This document shows positions 29,100-38,235 of a stretch of 64,000 nt of DNA, piece after piece. The notes under the pieces are model-generated. The model searched no databases and was not told the DNA's origin. It worked only from the letters and a program-made list of their open reading frames with translations. Positions within the stretch are counted from its first letter, which is position 1; each line of letters opens with the position of its first letter. Location of the stretch: NCBI RefSeq assembly GCF_036898095.1, contig NC_090725.1:203384977-203448976 (forward strand), given 5' to 3'. Made by a program: the position numbers and the translations under genes. The DNA is from Palaemon carinicauda (taxonomy: Eukaryota; Arthropoda; Malacostraca; Decapoda; Palaemonidae).

Positions 29100-31787
29100 A
29101 TGTCTGACATTTCGCAAGCCCCCTCCCATAGACGATGTAGGTCTTGCAATAGGCGTATTCCGAAGGCCTCGGTAGATCCTCACACCGCTTGTTCTGACTG
29201 TAGGGACAGGCCCTGTCAGTTAGAAAATCGATGTGAGGAATGCGCCGGACTTTTGGAACTGGAATTTGTCCGTCTTTTGAAATATTCATCTAAGTTAGAG
29301 AGAGGTAGAGTTAGGAGGAGTTCTTCTCACTCTTCACTTTTTTCCTCACCTCATGATCCCCTACCTTTTCCTACCCCTGTAGTGGCTACCCCCGAACCTA
29401 CTGTTTGCCCTCCGCCTGATATGTCTGTTGTTTTGCGTGCTATTCAGGCCTTAGGCGATAAAGTAGAGTCAGTGGTAAGTGATCATAAGTCTCTGATGGC
29501 CGAAGTCAAGGAACTTAAGGTCAAGAGTGCAGTGGGTGGAATTAGTGCCAGTGCTGTGACGAGTGCTAGTGTCAGTGCAGTGCCAAGTGCTAGTGTCAGT
29601 GCCAGTGTGGTGCGTGAGGATACTTCTGTGCGAGCCAGTCGTCCTCCCAGTCCGGGACCTCTTGCAAGCTCCCAAGCCCAGGGGAGAAGCAATGTCGAAG
29701 GGCATAAGGGTTCGGCAGGCCTTGTTAGGCGCACAGAAGTATCCTCGGTGGTTGCGGGCGTGTCTTCCAAAGACCGTCACTCCCACCTGCAGACGATTGA
29801 GCCCGTCTTTTTCTCGTCCGCTGATCATCTGTCAGGGAAGAAACGTTGGTCTCAGGTCTCGAGACCACTTAAACGCAGAGTCCAGTCCGCGAGTGCTCAG
29901 CCAGGTTGCAGTCATTGGCTCAGCTCTGACTCGCCGCAGTCATCTGTCGACTGCACTCCGCCCAAGAGGAGTAAGGTTCTGCCACAACAGAGTTCGACTG
30001 TTAAGGCTTTACCTCAGCCTACTGTAGTTTCTGCCGACCCTAAGTGGACTCTACTACAGTCCATGCAAGCACAGCTTTCGGACTTGATGCGTGAGTGTCG
30101 GGCTGAGAGTGTTGCGCCTCCGCCTCCGCCTACACTCCCTCCGCCTGCGCTCGCTCCGCCTGCGCTCGCTCCGCCTGATCGCAGTACCACCTGCCAGGCG
30201 TACGATGTTGAGCCACGTTCAGAGTTTGCTGTTCCCAGTGGTGTTCAGCCTCCGCCTTCTTTAAGGCAACCTTTACTATGGGATCAGGAGGATTATACCT
30301 CTCTTCCTCCTCCTCCACTTGCTGCTCCACCAGTGGTGCAACTCTCGGTTGAGGTACAACAACCTCTCCCGTCCATGAGTCAGTCTCCTCAGCTCTCGCT
30401 GCAGCGAGCTCAACCCTCCACAAGGCTAGCACCACTACACCTTGGCCTTGCGCCTCAGGAGCCTCAGCTTGCGAGACATTTACCTTGTTCTGCGCAGCCT
30501 CAACCTCATCGCGCTCCGCTCACACCACAGGAACAGGAACTTGCTACTCCGCTTCCGCCAACCGCTCAGCAAGCGCATACCTTGGGTGCAACCACTCATG
30601 CTAGGAGTCAGCCTCCTCCACCCATGCGCCTTCCTTCTGCTTCGTCTTTTATTCAGCCTTTGCAGTCTGAGCCTCAGGTTTTCCCTCAACAGTTACTTGA
30701 AGAGGAAACCACTAATATTGTTCCTACTCGTTCTGACTCTGCTGTTCAGCATTCTTGTCCGATCTCTTCGCTACACTCGGGTGATGAGGCGTCTGATGAT
30801 GAGGAAGCACACCTGGATCCCTCGTCAGACGTGGATGAATCCAAGCCTTCTCCACAGTCTATTGACTTTCGTAAGGTCTTGACTCTGCTTAGAGAGGTTT
30901 ACCCAGACCACTTTGTCTCTGCTATTCCCCGCTCTCCGCCATCTGAGTTTTCGCTGGGCATACAACAAGCTAAGTCCACCTATACTAAGCTAGTCCTAGC
31001 AAGGTCCTCTAAGAGAGCATTAAGGATCTTAGGGGAGTGGCTGCAGTCTAAGCAACACCTTGGCAAAACCTCTTTCATGTTCCCTCCGACTAAGCTCACT
31101 TCGAAAGCGAGCGTTTGGTATGCCACAGGAGAAGCACCAGGCTTGGGAGTACCTGCCTCTGCCCAGGCTGACTTCTCAAGTCTGGTAGACTCGCCTCGGA
31201 GAACTGCAATGAGGCGCTCTAAGGTTTGCTGGACCTTCTCAGACCTTGATCACTTACTGAAGGGAGTATTTAGAGCATTTGAGATGTTCAACTTTTTAGA
31301 CTGGTGCCTGGGAGCCCTCAGCAAGAAGACCTCTCCTGCGGACAAGGATTCTGCCATGCTATTAATGTCCTGCATGGATAAGGCCATTAGGGATGGATCT
31401 GGTGAGCTTGCGTCGATGTTTGTATCAGGGGTTTTGAAGAAAAGGGAACAACTGTGTACCTTCCTTTCCTCCAGCATTACACCTTGTCAAAGGTCACAAC
31501 TCCTTTTTGCTCCGCTCTCGAAGTTCCTCTTCCCCGAAGAGCTGGTTAAGGACTTGTCTGCTGCCCTGATACAAAAAGACACACACGATCTTGTAGCCTC
31601 ATCGGCTCGTAAGTCTAAGGTTGCTACCTCAGTCCCCAAGACTTATCGCTCCCCAGTGGCTGATACCCCTGCTACGAGGTTCATACCGCCCTTTCGTGGT
31701 AGAGCCCCCAGCCGAGGAAGCTCCCGTCCAGACTCTTACAGGGGCAAGTCTAGGAAAGGCTCCAAGACATCTAAAGGAAAAAACTGA
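29100..31787 (+). CDS. DIRS gag-like protein of element B (895 aa, intact)
   Basis: Presumed structural/nucleic-acid-binding protein. The start ATG at 29100 is the first in the frame after the leader. Residues about 13-50 form a Cys-rich module (C-x2-C, H-x2-C-x2-C, then C-x6-C-x2-C) that is probably zinc-binding and differs from the CGH-type module of D2/D3. Residues about 90-610 are Ser/Pro/Gln-rich, low-complexity and variable, with a short helical part near 120-145. A conserved core follows from about residue 635 ('RALRILGEWLQSK', 'WYATGEAPGLGVPASAQ', 'FNFLDWCLGAL') and then a basic Arg/Ser/Lys tail. It ends in a TGA followed by CT; the same frame stays open afterwards to the YR end. Confidence 0.87.
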   Translation: MSDISQAPSHRRCRSCNRRIPKASVDPHTACSDCRDRPCQLENRCEECAGLLELEFVRLLKYSSKLERGRVRRSSSHSSLFSSPHDPLPFPTPVVATPEPTVCPPPDMSVVLRAIQALGDKVESVVSDHKSLMAEVKELKVKSAVGGISASAVTSASVSAVPSASVSASVVREDTSVRASRPPSPGPLASSQAQGRSNVEGHKGSAGLVRRTEVSSVVAGVSSKDRHSHLQTIEPVFFSSADHLSGKKRWSQVSRPLKRRVQSASAQPGCSHWLSSDSPQSSVDCTPPKRSKVLPQQSSTVKALPQPTVVSADPKWTLLQSMQAQLSDLMRECRAESVAPPPPPTLPPPALAPPALAPPDRSTTCQAYDVEPRSEFAVPSGVQPPPSLRQPLLWDQEDYTSLPPPPLAAPPVVQLSVEVQQPLPSMSQSPQLSLQRAQPSTRLAPLHLGLAPQEPQLARHLPCSAQPQPHRAPLTPQEQELATPLPPTAQQAHTLGATTHARSQPPPPMRLPSASSFIQPLQSEPQVFPQQLLEEETTNIVPTRSDSAVQHSCPISSLHSGDEASDDEEAHLDPSSDVDESKPSPQSIDFRKVLTLLREVYPDHFVSAIPRSPPSEFSLGIQQAKSTYTKLVLARSSKRALRILGEWLQSKQHLGKTSFMFPPTKLTSKASVWYATGEAPGLGVPASAQADFSSLVDSPRRTAMRRSKVCWTFSDLDHLLKGVFRAFEMFNFLDWCLGALSKKTSPADKDSAMLLMSCMDKAIRDGSGELASMFVSGVLKKREQLCTFLSSSITPCQRSQLLFAPLSKFLFPEELVKDLSAALIQKDTHDLVASSARKSKVATSVPKTYRSPVADTPATRFIPPFRGRAPSRGSSRPDSYRGKSRKGSKTSKGKN

Positions 31788-33846
31788 CTCTCCGCATCTC
31801 CAGACAGCAGTAGGAGCCAGACTCAAGATCTTCTGGCGAGCCTGGGAGAAGAGAGGTGCAGACGCCCAGTCTGTCAGTTGGCTGAGGGTCGGTTACAGGA
31901 TTCCATTCTGCCTCAAACCACCTCTGACCACATCTCCCATCAACCTCTCTCCCAACTACAAAGAAGAGGACAAGAGGCTAGCATTGCACCAGGAGGTGTC
32001 GCTTCTTGTGCAGAAGAAGGCAGTGGTTATAGTCCGGGACCATCAATCCCCGGGCTTCTACAACCGTCTCTTTCTTGTGGCCAAGAAGACAGGAGGTTGG
32101 AGACCGGTGCTGGACGTCAGCGCGCTCAACGCGTATGTCACCAAGCAGACGTTCACGATGGAGACGACGAAGTCGGTCCTAGCAGCGGTCAGACAGGAGG
32201 ACTGGATGGTCTCGTTGGACTTGAAAGATGCATACTTTCACGTTCCTATTCATCCAGACTCCCAACCTTTCCTGAGATTCGTTTTTGGAAAGGTTGTCTA
32301 CCAATTCCAAGCCCTGTGTTTTGGCCTAAGCACAGCTCCTATGGTGTTCACTCATCTGATGAGGAATATAGCAAAATTCCTACACTTATCGGACATCAGA
32401 GCCTCCCTCTACTTAGACGACTGGCTGTTGAGAGCCTCCACGAGTCGTCGCTGTCTGGAGAATCTCAACTGGACTTTGGACTTAATCAGACAGCTGGGTC
32501 TGTTAGTCAACATAGAAAAGTCTCAGCTCATTCCCTCCCAATCCATTGTGTACCTGGGAATGGAGATTCGGAGTCAGGATTTTCGGGCTTTTCCATCGGC
32601 CCCCAGGATAAGCCAAGCCCTAGAGTGCATCATGAGCATGCTGAAGAGGAGCAGTTGCTCGGTGAGACAGTGGATGAGTCTCACAGGGACCCTTTCATCA
32701 CTGGCCCTGTTCGTCGAGCTAGGGAGACTCCACCTCCGCCCTCTTCAATTCCATCTTGCAGCTCATTGGGACAAGGGTTCGACTCTCGAAGCAGTCTCTA
32801 TCCCAATCACCCAAGAGATGAAGACCACTCTTCTGTGGTGGAAGAACAATCTCCTTCTCAGGGAGGGCCTATCGTTGGCTGTTCAGACCCCCAATCTTCA
32901 TCTCTTCTCAGATGCATCGGACTCGGGCTGGGGTGCGACCTTGAACGGACGGGAATGCTCGGGAACGTGGAACGAGGAACAGGGATTGCTCCACATCAAC
33001 TGCAAGGAGCTACTAGCAGTTCATTTAGCCCTGCTGAACTTCAAGTCCCTCCTGCTAGGCAAAGTGGTGGAGGTGAACTCAGACAACACCACAGCCTTGG
33101 CTTACATCTCCAAGCAAGGAGGGACCCATTCGAGGAGCCTATTCGAGATCGCAAGGGACCTCCTCATTTGGTCAAGAGGTCTAAACCTCACTCTGGTCAC
33201 GAGGTTCATTCAGGGCAATATGAACGTCTCAGCAGATCGCCTAAGCAGAAGGAATCAGGTCATTCCCACGGAATGGACCCTCCACAAGAGTGTGTGCAAC
33301 AGACTTTGGACCTTGTGGGGTCAACCTACCATAGATCTGTTTGCCACCTCCTTAACCAAGAGACTTCCGCTGTACTGTTCCCCTGTTCCAGACCCTGCAG
33401 CAGTTCATGTGGATGCTTTTCTACTGAACTGGTCCCATCTCGACCTTTACGCATTCCCACCGTTCAAGATAATAAACAAAGTTCTGCAGAAATTCATCTC
33501 GCACGAAGGGACACGGCTGACGCTGGTTGCTCCCCTTTGGCCTGCAAGAGAATGGTTCACAGAGGTACTTCAATGGCTAGTCGACATCCCCAGGACTCTA
33601 CCTCTAAGAGTGGACCTTCTACGTCAACCTCACGTAGACAGGTTGCACCCAAACCTCCACGCTCTTCGGCTGACTGCCTTCAGACTGTCGAAAGATTCGC
33701 TAGAGCTAGAGGCTTTTCGAAGGAGGCAGCCAGTGCGATTGCCAGAGCAAGAAGGGTTTCCACTCGTAGAGTCTACCAATCTAAGTGGGCAGTCTTCCGA
33801 AGCTGGTGTAGAGCCAATTCAATATCCTCTACCAATACCTCTGTGA
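31621..33846 (+). CDS. DIRS RT-RNase H-methyltransferase-like polyprotein (element B)
   Basis: 741 codons open from a TTG at 31621. RT: 'SLDLKDAYFHVPIHP' near 32215 and YLDD at 32410-32421. RNase H: 'FSDASDSGWGATL' near 32907, 'VNSDNTTALAY' near 33075 and 'SADRLSRRN' near 33228. C-terminal DIRS block: 'IDLFATSLTKRLPLY' near 33336, 'AFPPFK' near 33451 and 'APLWPAREW' near 33530. It lies in the +1 frame relative to gag, overlaps gag by about 165 bp and has no ATG before the RT domain, which points to frameshifted translation. It is very similar to the A polymerase. Confidence 0.92.
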   Translation: MLPQSPRLIAPQWLIPLLRGSYRPFVVEPPAEEAPVQTLTGASLGKAPRHLKEKTDSPHLQTAVGARLKIFWRAWEKRGADAQSVSWLRVGYRIPFCLKPPLTTSPINLSPNYKEEDKRLALHQEVSLLVQKKAVVIVRDHQSPGFYNRLFLVAKKTGGWRPVLDVSALNAYVTKQTFTMETTKSVLAAVRQEDWMVSLDLKDAYFHVPIHPDSQPFLRFVFGKVVYQFQALCFGLSTAPMVFTHLMRNIAKFLHLSDIRASLYLDDWLLRASTSRRCLENLNWTLDLIRQLGLLVNIEKSQLIPSQSIVYLGMEIRSQDFRAFPSAPRISQALECIMSMLKRSSCSVRQWMSLTGTLSSLALFVELGRLHLRPLQFHLAAHWDKGSTLEAVSIPITQEMKTTLLWWKNNLLLREGLSLAVQTPNLHLFSDASDSGWGATLNGRECSGTWNEEQGLLHINCKELLAVHLALLNFKSLLLGKVVEVNSDNTTALAYISKQGGTHSRSLFEIARDLLIWSRGLNLTLVTRFIQGNMNVSADRLSRRNQVIPTEWTLHKSVCNRLWTLWGQPTIDLFATSLTKRLPLYCSPVPDPAAVHVDAFLLNWSHLDLYAFPPFKIINKVLQKFISHEGTRLTLVAPLWPAREWFTEVLQWLVDIPRTLPLRVDLLRQPHVDRLHPNLHALRLTAFRLSKDSLELEAFRRRQPVRLPEQEGFPLVESTNLSGQSSEAGVEPIQYPLPIPL

Positions 33847-34745
33847 CTCAAATAGCTGACTTCCTTCTACATCTTAGGAATGAGAGATCCCTTTCAGCCC
33901 CTACGATTAAAGGGTATAGGAGTATGTTGGCTTCAGTTCTCCGCCACAGAGGTTTGGACCTTTCTTCCAACAAGGACCTTCAAGACATTCTTAAGTCTTT
34001 TGAGACGTCTAAAGAGCGTCGTCTATCCACTCCAGGCTGGAACCTAGACGTAGTCTTAAGGTTCCTTATGTCATCTAGGTTCGAACCTCTCCAGTCAGCT
34101 TCCTTCAAGGACCTTACCCTCAAGACTCTTTTTCTCGTCTGCCTTGCAACAGCTAAGAGAGTCAGTGAGGTTCATGCCTTCAGCAAGAACATTGGTTTCA
34201 CGACCGAATCTGCAACATGTTGTTTTCAGCTCGGATTCCTAGCAAAGAACGAACTTCCTTCACGTCCTTGGCCTAGATCGTTTGAAATACCTAGCCTCTC
34301 CAACATGGTAGGTAACGAACTAGAGAGAGTTCTTTGCCCTGTCAGAGCTCTCAAATATTATCTTAAGAGGTCTAAACCTATTCGAGGACAGTCAGAAGCC
34401 TTATGGTGTGCCATCAAGAAACCTTCGAGGCCCATGTCCAAGAACGGGGTTTCGTATTATATAAGGCTTCTGATTAGAGAAGCCCATTCTCACTTAAAGG
34501 AGGAAGACCTTGCATTGCTGAAGGTAAGGACCCACGAAGTAAGAGCCGTAGCTACTTCGATGGCCTTTAATAAAAACCGTTCTCTGCAGAGCATAATGGA
34601 TGCAACCTATTGGAGGAGCAAGTCAGTGTTTGCATCATTTTATCTTAAAGATGTCCAGTCTCTTTACGAGAACTGCTACACCCTGGGACCATTCGTAGCA
34701 GCGAGTGCAGTAGTAGGTGAGGGCTCAGCCACTACATTCCCTTAA
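31878..34745 (+). CDS. DIRS tyrosine recombinase frame (element B)
   Basis: Integrase of B. Recombinase sequence proper begins near 33640: 'STRRVYQSKWAVFRSW', 'SAPTIKGYRSML', catalytic Arg in 'AKRVSEVHA' near 34156, H-x-x-R 'HEVRAVATS' near 34532 and Tyr in 'FASFYLKD' near 34640. All catalytic residues are present. The 1.8 kb of open frame before that overlaps the RT in another frame and looks like an unselected shadow. The same frame is continuous with gag except for the TGA at 31785-31787. It ends in TAA at 34743-34745. Confidence 0.87.
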   Translation: MAEGRLQDSILPQTTSDHISHQPLSQLQRRGQEASIAPGGVASCAEEGSGYSPGPSIPGLLQPSLSCGQEDRRLETGAGRQRAQRVCHQADVHDGDDEVGPSSGQTGGLDGLVGLERCILSRSYSSRLPTFPEIRFWKGCLPIPSPVFWPKHSSYGVHSSDEEYSKIPTLIGHQSLPLLRRLAVESLHESSLSGESQLDFGLNQTAGSVSQHRKVSAHSLPIHCVPGNGDSESGFSGFSIGPQDKPSPRVHHEHAEEEQLLGETVDESHRDPFITGPVRRARETPPPPSSIPSCSSLGQGFDSRSSLYPNHPRDEDHSSVVEEQSPSQGGPIVGCSDPQSSSLLRCIGLGLGCDLERTGMLGNVERGTGIAPHQLQGATSSSFSPAELQVPPARQSGGGELRQHHSLGLHLQARRDPFEEPIRDRKGPPHLVKRSKPHSGHEVHSGQYERLSRSPKQKESGHSHGMDPPQECVQQTLDLVGSTYHRSVCHLLNQETSAVLFPCSRPCSSSCGCFSTELVPSRPLRIPTVQDNKQSSAEIHLARRDTADAGCSPLACKRMVHRGTSMASRHPQDSTSKSGPSTSTSRRQVAPKPPRSSADCLQTVERFARARGFSKEAASAIARARRVSTRRVYQSKWAVFRSWCRANSISSTNTSVTQIADFLLHLRNERSLSAPTIKGYRSMLASVLRHRGLDLSSNKDLQDILKSFETSKERRLSTPGWNLDVVLRFLMSSRFEPLQSASFKDLTLKTLFLVCLATAKRVSEVHAFSKNIGFTTESATCCFQLGFLAKNELPSRPWPRSFEIPSLSNMVGNELERVLCPVRALKYYLKRSKPIRGQSEALWCAIKKPSRPMSKNGVSYYIRLLIREAHSHLKEEDLALLKVRTHEVRAVATSMAFNKNRSLQSIMDATYWRSKSVFASFYLKDVQSLYENCYTLGPFVAASAVVGEGSATTFP

Positions 34746-35142
34746 TCCCATAACCTTTTTTAACCTTTCTCTTGAATGCTTTTATTGTTGTTTTTATGGT
34801 TGTTACGGTAGGCTAAGAAGCCTTCCGCATCCTTTTGATTTGGCGGGTGGTCTATTCATTCTTGAGAAGCGCCTGGGTTAGAGGTTTTGTAGAGGTCCTT
34901 TAGTAGGGGTTGCAACCCTATATACTTTAGCACCTTTGGGTTGATTCAGCCTCCAAGAGGAACGCTGCGCTCAGTAAGGAAGACGAACTTAAAAAAGAGG
35001 CAGAGTAACGGTTCAATTCGACTTCCTTACCAGGTACTTATTATTTCATTGTTATTTGAGATAACTGTTATATGAAATATGGGATACTTAGCTATCCTTT
35101 AATCTTGTACACTGGTTTTCACCCACCCCCCTGGGTGTGAAT

Positions 35143-35476
35143 CAGCTACATGATTATCGGGTGAGTTTAATATTGAAAAATGTTATTTTTATTAGTAAAA
35201 TAAATTTTTGAATATACTTACCCGATAATCATGATTTAATCGACCCTCCCTTCCTCCCCATAGAGAACCAGTGGACCGAGGAATAATTGAGGAGGTGTCA
35301 ACAAGAAGTACTTGAGTACCTGGCCACAGGTGGCGCTGGTAAGTACACCCCCTTCTAGTATTGTGATAGCTGGCGTATCCCTCCATAGAATTCTGTCGGG
35401 CAACGGAGTTGACAGCTACATGATTATCGGGTAAGTATATTCAAAAATTTATTTTACTAATAAAAATAACATTTTT
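35143..35476. repeat. DIRS B internal complementary region and right inverted terminal repeat
   Basis: 35143-35233 equals the reverse complement of the left end (28718-28755) followed directly by the reverse complement of the right end (about 35418-35476), meeting at the poly-T core. The right inverted repeat is 35278-35437. Both matches are near-perfect and define the element ends. Confidence 0.92.
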
Positions 35477-35565
35477 CATTTTGGGAAATATTTCAGTTTT
35501 TTCCTTTAACAATAATATGTTTTAACGATATATATGATTGGGCTCTTCTCTCAGGTTCTAAGTCA

Positions 35566-35598
<33 letters not shown>

Positions 35599-35889
35599 CG
35601 GAGGGAGAAAGAGGAGGATAAACGTTTCATTCAAGCGAGTAACGTTGTTATCGTTTTTTGCTCTTCTCCCTAGTCTCTTTAGGGGAAGAAGGTAAACGTT
35701 TCTAGAGTGATCTAGTGTTTAGTCTCTTTCCAGCCACTGAATTATTTATCTTTCATTAGATTTTTCTGTTACATTGTAATTCTGTTTTCGCAATTACTAA
35801 CTTTTGAGAAAGGATAGAATTGCGTGTTTCAGGTACAAACCACTTAAAGTTTCGAGTTCAGTGAAATAAGTGCAAACAGAAAATCAAAG

Positions 35890-38235
35890 TGATAAGTGAT
35901 TAGCGCAAAGTGTGTCAGTGTTGTGCGTGAGGGTACTTCTGTGCGCGCCAGTCGTCCTCCCAGTCCGGGACCTCTTGCAAGCTCCCAAGCCCAGGGGAGA
36001 AGCAATGTCGAAGGGCATAAGGGTTCAGCAGGCCTTGATCGGCGCACAGAAGTATCCTTGGTGGTTGTGGGCGTGTCTTACCGAGACCGTCACTCCCACC
36101 CGCAGACGATTGAGCCCTTATTTTGCTCGTCTGCAGAAGAAAATTAGGGGAGAAAACGCTGGTCTCAGGTCTCAAGACCTCTTAAACGTAAAGTCCAGAC
36201 CTATGCCAGACGTACGAAGTTAGAGTTCAACAACCCGGATGCAGTCATTGGGTTAGCTCTGACTCTCCTCAGTCATCAGTTGAATGCACTCCGCCTAAGA
36301 GGAGTAAGGTTCTGCCGCAACAGATCTCTGCTGTTAAGGCTTTACCTCAGCAGACCTTAGTGTCTGCCGACCCCAAGTTGACTCTACTGCAGTCCATGCA
36401 GTCACAACTTTCGGTCTTGATGCGTGAGTGTCGGGCTGAGAGTGTTGCGCCTCCGCCTCCGCCTACACTCCCTCCGCCTGCGCTCGCTCCGCCTGATCGC
36501 AGTACCACCTGCCAGGCGTACGATGTTGAGCCACGTTCTGAGTTTGCTGTTCCCAGTGGTGTTCAGCCTCCGCCTTCTTTAAGGAAACCTTTACAATGGG
36601 ATCAGGAGGATTATACCTCTCTTCCTCCGCCTCCACTTGCTGCTCCACCAGTGATGCAACACTCGGTTGAGGTACAACAACCTCTCCCGTCCTTGAGTCA
36701 GTCTCCTCAGCTCTCGCTGCAGCGAGCTCAACCCTCCACAAGGCAAGCACCACTACACCTTAGCCTTGCGCCTCAGGAGCCTCAGCTTGCGAGACATTTA
36801 CCTTGTTCTGCGCAGCCTCTACCTCATCGCGCTCCGCTCACACCACAGGAACAGGAACTTGCTACTCCGCTTCCGCCAACCGCTCAGCAAGCGCAACCCT
36901 TGGGTTCAGCCACTCATGCCAGGAGTCAGCCTCCTCCACCCATGCGCCTACCTTCTGCTACTTCCTTTGATCAGCCTTTGCAGACTGAGCCTCAGGTGTT
37001 CCCTCAACAGAGTCTTGAAGAGGAAACCACAACTATTGTTGTTCCAGCTCGTTCTGACTCTGCTGTTCAGCATACCTTACCTCCATTTTCAAACCTTATG
37101 ATAATGGAGGTTATTTGTATTACTTATAAAAATATATTTGTATTCCTTGCAATATATTTTTAACAATATCGCAGAATATGGCAAAAAATATGAATCATGA
37201 GTTATGAATGTAAGGTAAATATTATGTTGATATTTAAACCCCATGCAAGCATGCATAAAGCACTCTAGCACTGGTCATGGAATTTCTGAGAAATGTTAAA
37301 CGCCATGCACACGCTCTGCTTACCTTACAGCATGCTCTACATACAGCATGCTCTGCTTACAGCATGCTCGGCATACTACATGCTCTGCATACAGCATGCT
37401 CTGCATTCAGCATGCTCTGCATACGACATGCTCTACATACAGCATGCTCTGCATACAGCATGCTCTGCATACAACATGCTCTGCATACAGCATGCTCTGC
37501 ATTCAGCATGCTCTGCATACAACATGCTCTGCATACAGCATGCTCTGCATTCAGCATGCTCTGCATACAACATGCTCTACATACAGCATGCTCTGCATAC
37601 AGCATACTCTGCATACAACATGCTCTGCATACCTTACCGCATGCTTCTCAGTCACACATCTTTGGTTGTTGCCAACTCACTAGACTGTCAAGCAGTTTCA
37701 TAACGTTGCCTTCTAGTCTGCTGCTTTTGCACCAGTGAACCCTCACTGAGAGAACTTAGCTTTTCTAGGATATGGTCCCTGTAGATGAGAAAGTTCTTTT
37801 CTCCCTCCTTCTGATATTCCCTTGAGGACTCTGTCATTTGGAGGGAGCCTTTAGCTGCATAGCCTCTTATGGACTTTTATTTAAGCATAACATGCTTCCA
37901 GGGAAGGTAATGGTTCCACTTCAGTCGCTAATCCCGTCTGTTACCACACCTGCTCCCATAGACCTTGAGCTGTGTTGCAAGACATGCAGTCCAAGCTTAG
38001 TCCTTGTTAGAGGATTTTTTGTTTACGGAGTCAATGTGTCACGGGGAAGACGTTCAACAACCAACAGAAGTGACTTGTTGTGACGCAGTGCGGCAACCTC
38101 AGCAACCCGATAAGGAGTTGTCTGTACGAACCAGACAGTCTAGACAGATTCGGGTTGTCACTGTACTTCCTCGCTTGCCCATGATTGACAGTTCACAGAC
38201 TGTGCAGCAGTACCATGATCTTGTGTCCGGCTCCG
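35890..38235 (+). pseudogene. DIRS C gag remnant, rearranged
   Basis: 35930-37080 is close to the B gag (Pro/Gln-rich part), with an early frameshift and stop near 36140-36220, and is open as a fragment at 36360-37163. It is then broken by AT-rich sequence (37085-37290) and a 15-bp minisatellite. 37650-37745 and 37900-38235 instead resemble the A gag (its bases about 720-800 and 280-780 respectively), out of order. The fragment then jumps straight into the RT active-site region at 38236, so the gag core and RT N-terminus are deleted. Either a mosaic of related copies or serial rearrangement would explain it. Confidence 0.75.
37319..37645. repeat. 15-bp minisatellite in DIRS C gag
   Basis: About 21 copies of a 15-bp unit related to 'CATACAGCATGCTCT', with variants (ACAAC, TTCAG). 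As 15 is a multiple of 3, several frames on both strands stay open, creating spurious Cys/His/Ala-rich ORFs. It probably expanded from a short gag motif. Confidence 0.92.

Larger units (their letters stand above)
28718..35476 (+). mobile_element. DIRS element B, full length and apparently intact (6.76 kb)
   Basis: Complete element with left end 'TTTTCAATATTAAACTCACC' at 28718 and right end near 35476, inserted into the 5' leader of C at a TTTT core without an evident target duplication. All three frames are open to full length: gag 29100-31787, RT 31621-33846 and YR 31878-34745. It has a left inverted repeat of about 160 bp (28731-28889), the matching right repeat (35278-35437) and an ICR (35143-35233). 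It is the youngest insertion of the nest and the best candidate for a recently active copy. Confidence 0.92.

Noticed and set aside
30130..30689. - strand and alternate-frame ORFs within the B gag
   Set aside because: They are shadows of the Pro/Gln-rich low-complexity gag region; the homologous frames in A are not conserved.
37277..37738. Cys/His/Ala-rich ORFs in three + frames and one - frame, resembling a zinc-finger repeat protein
   Set aside because: The unit is 15 bp, so every frame stays open. It is a minisatellite, not a gene.
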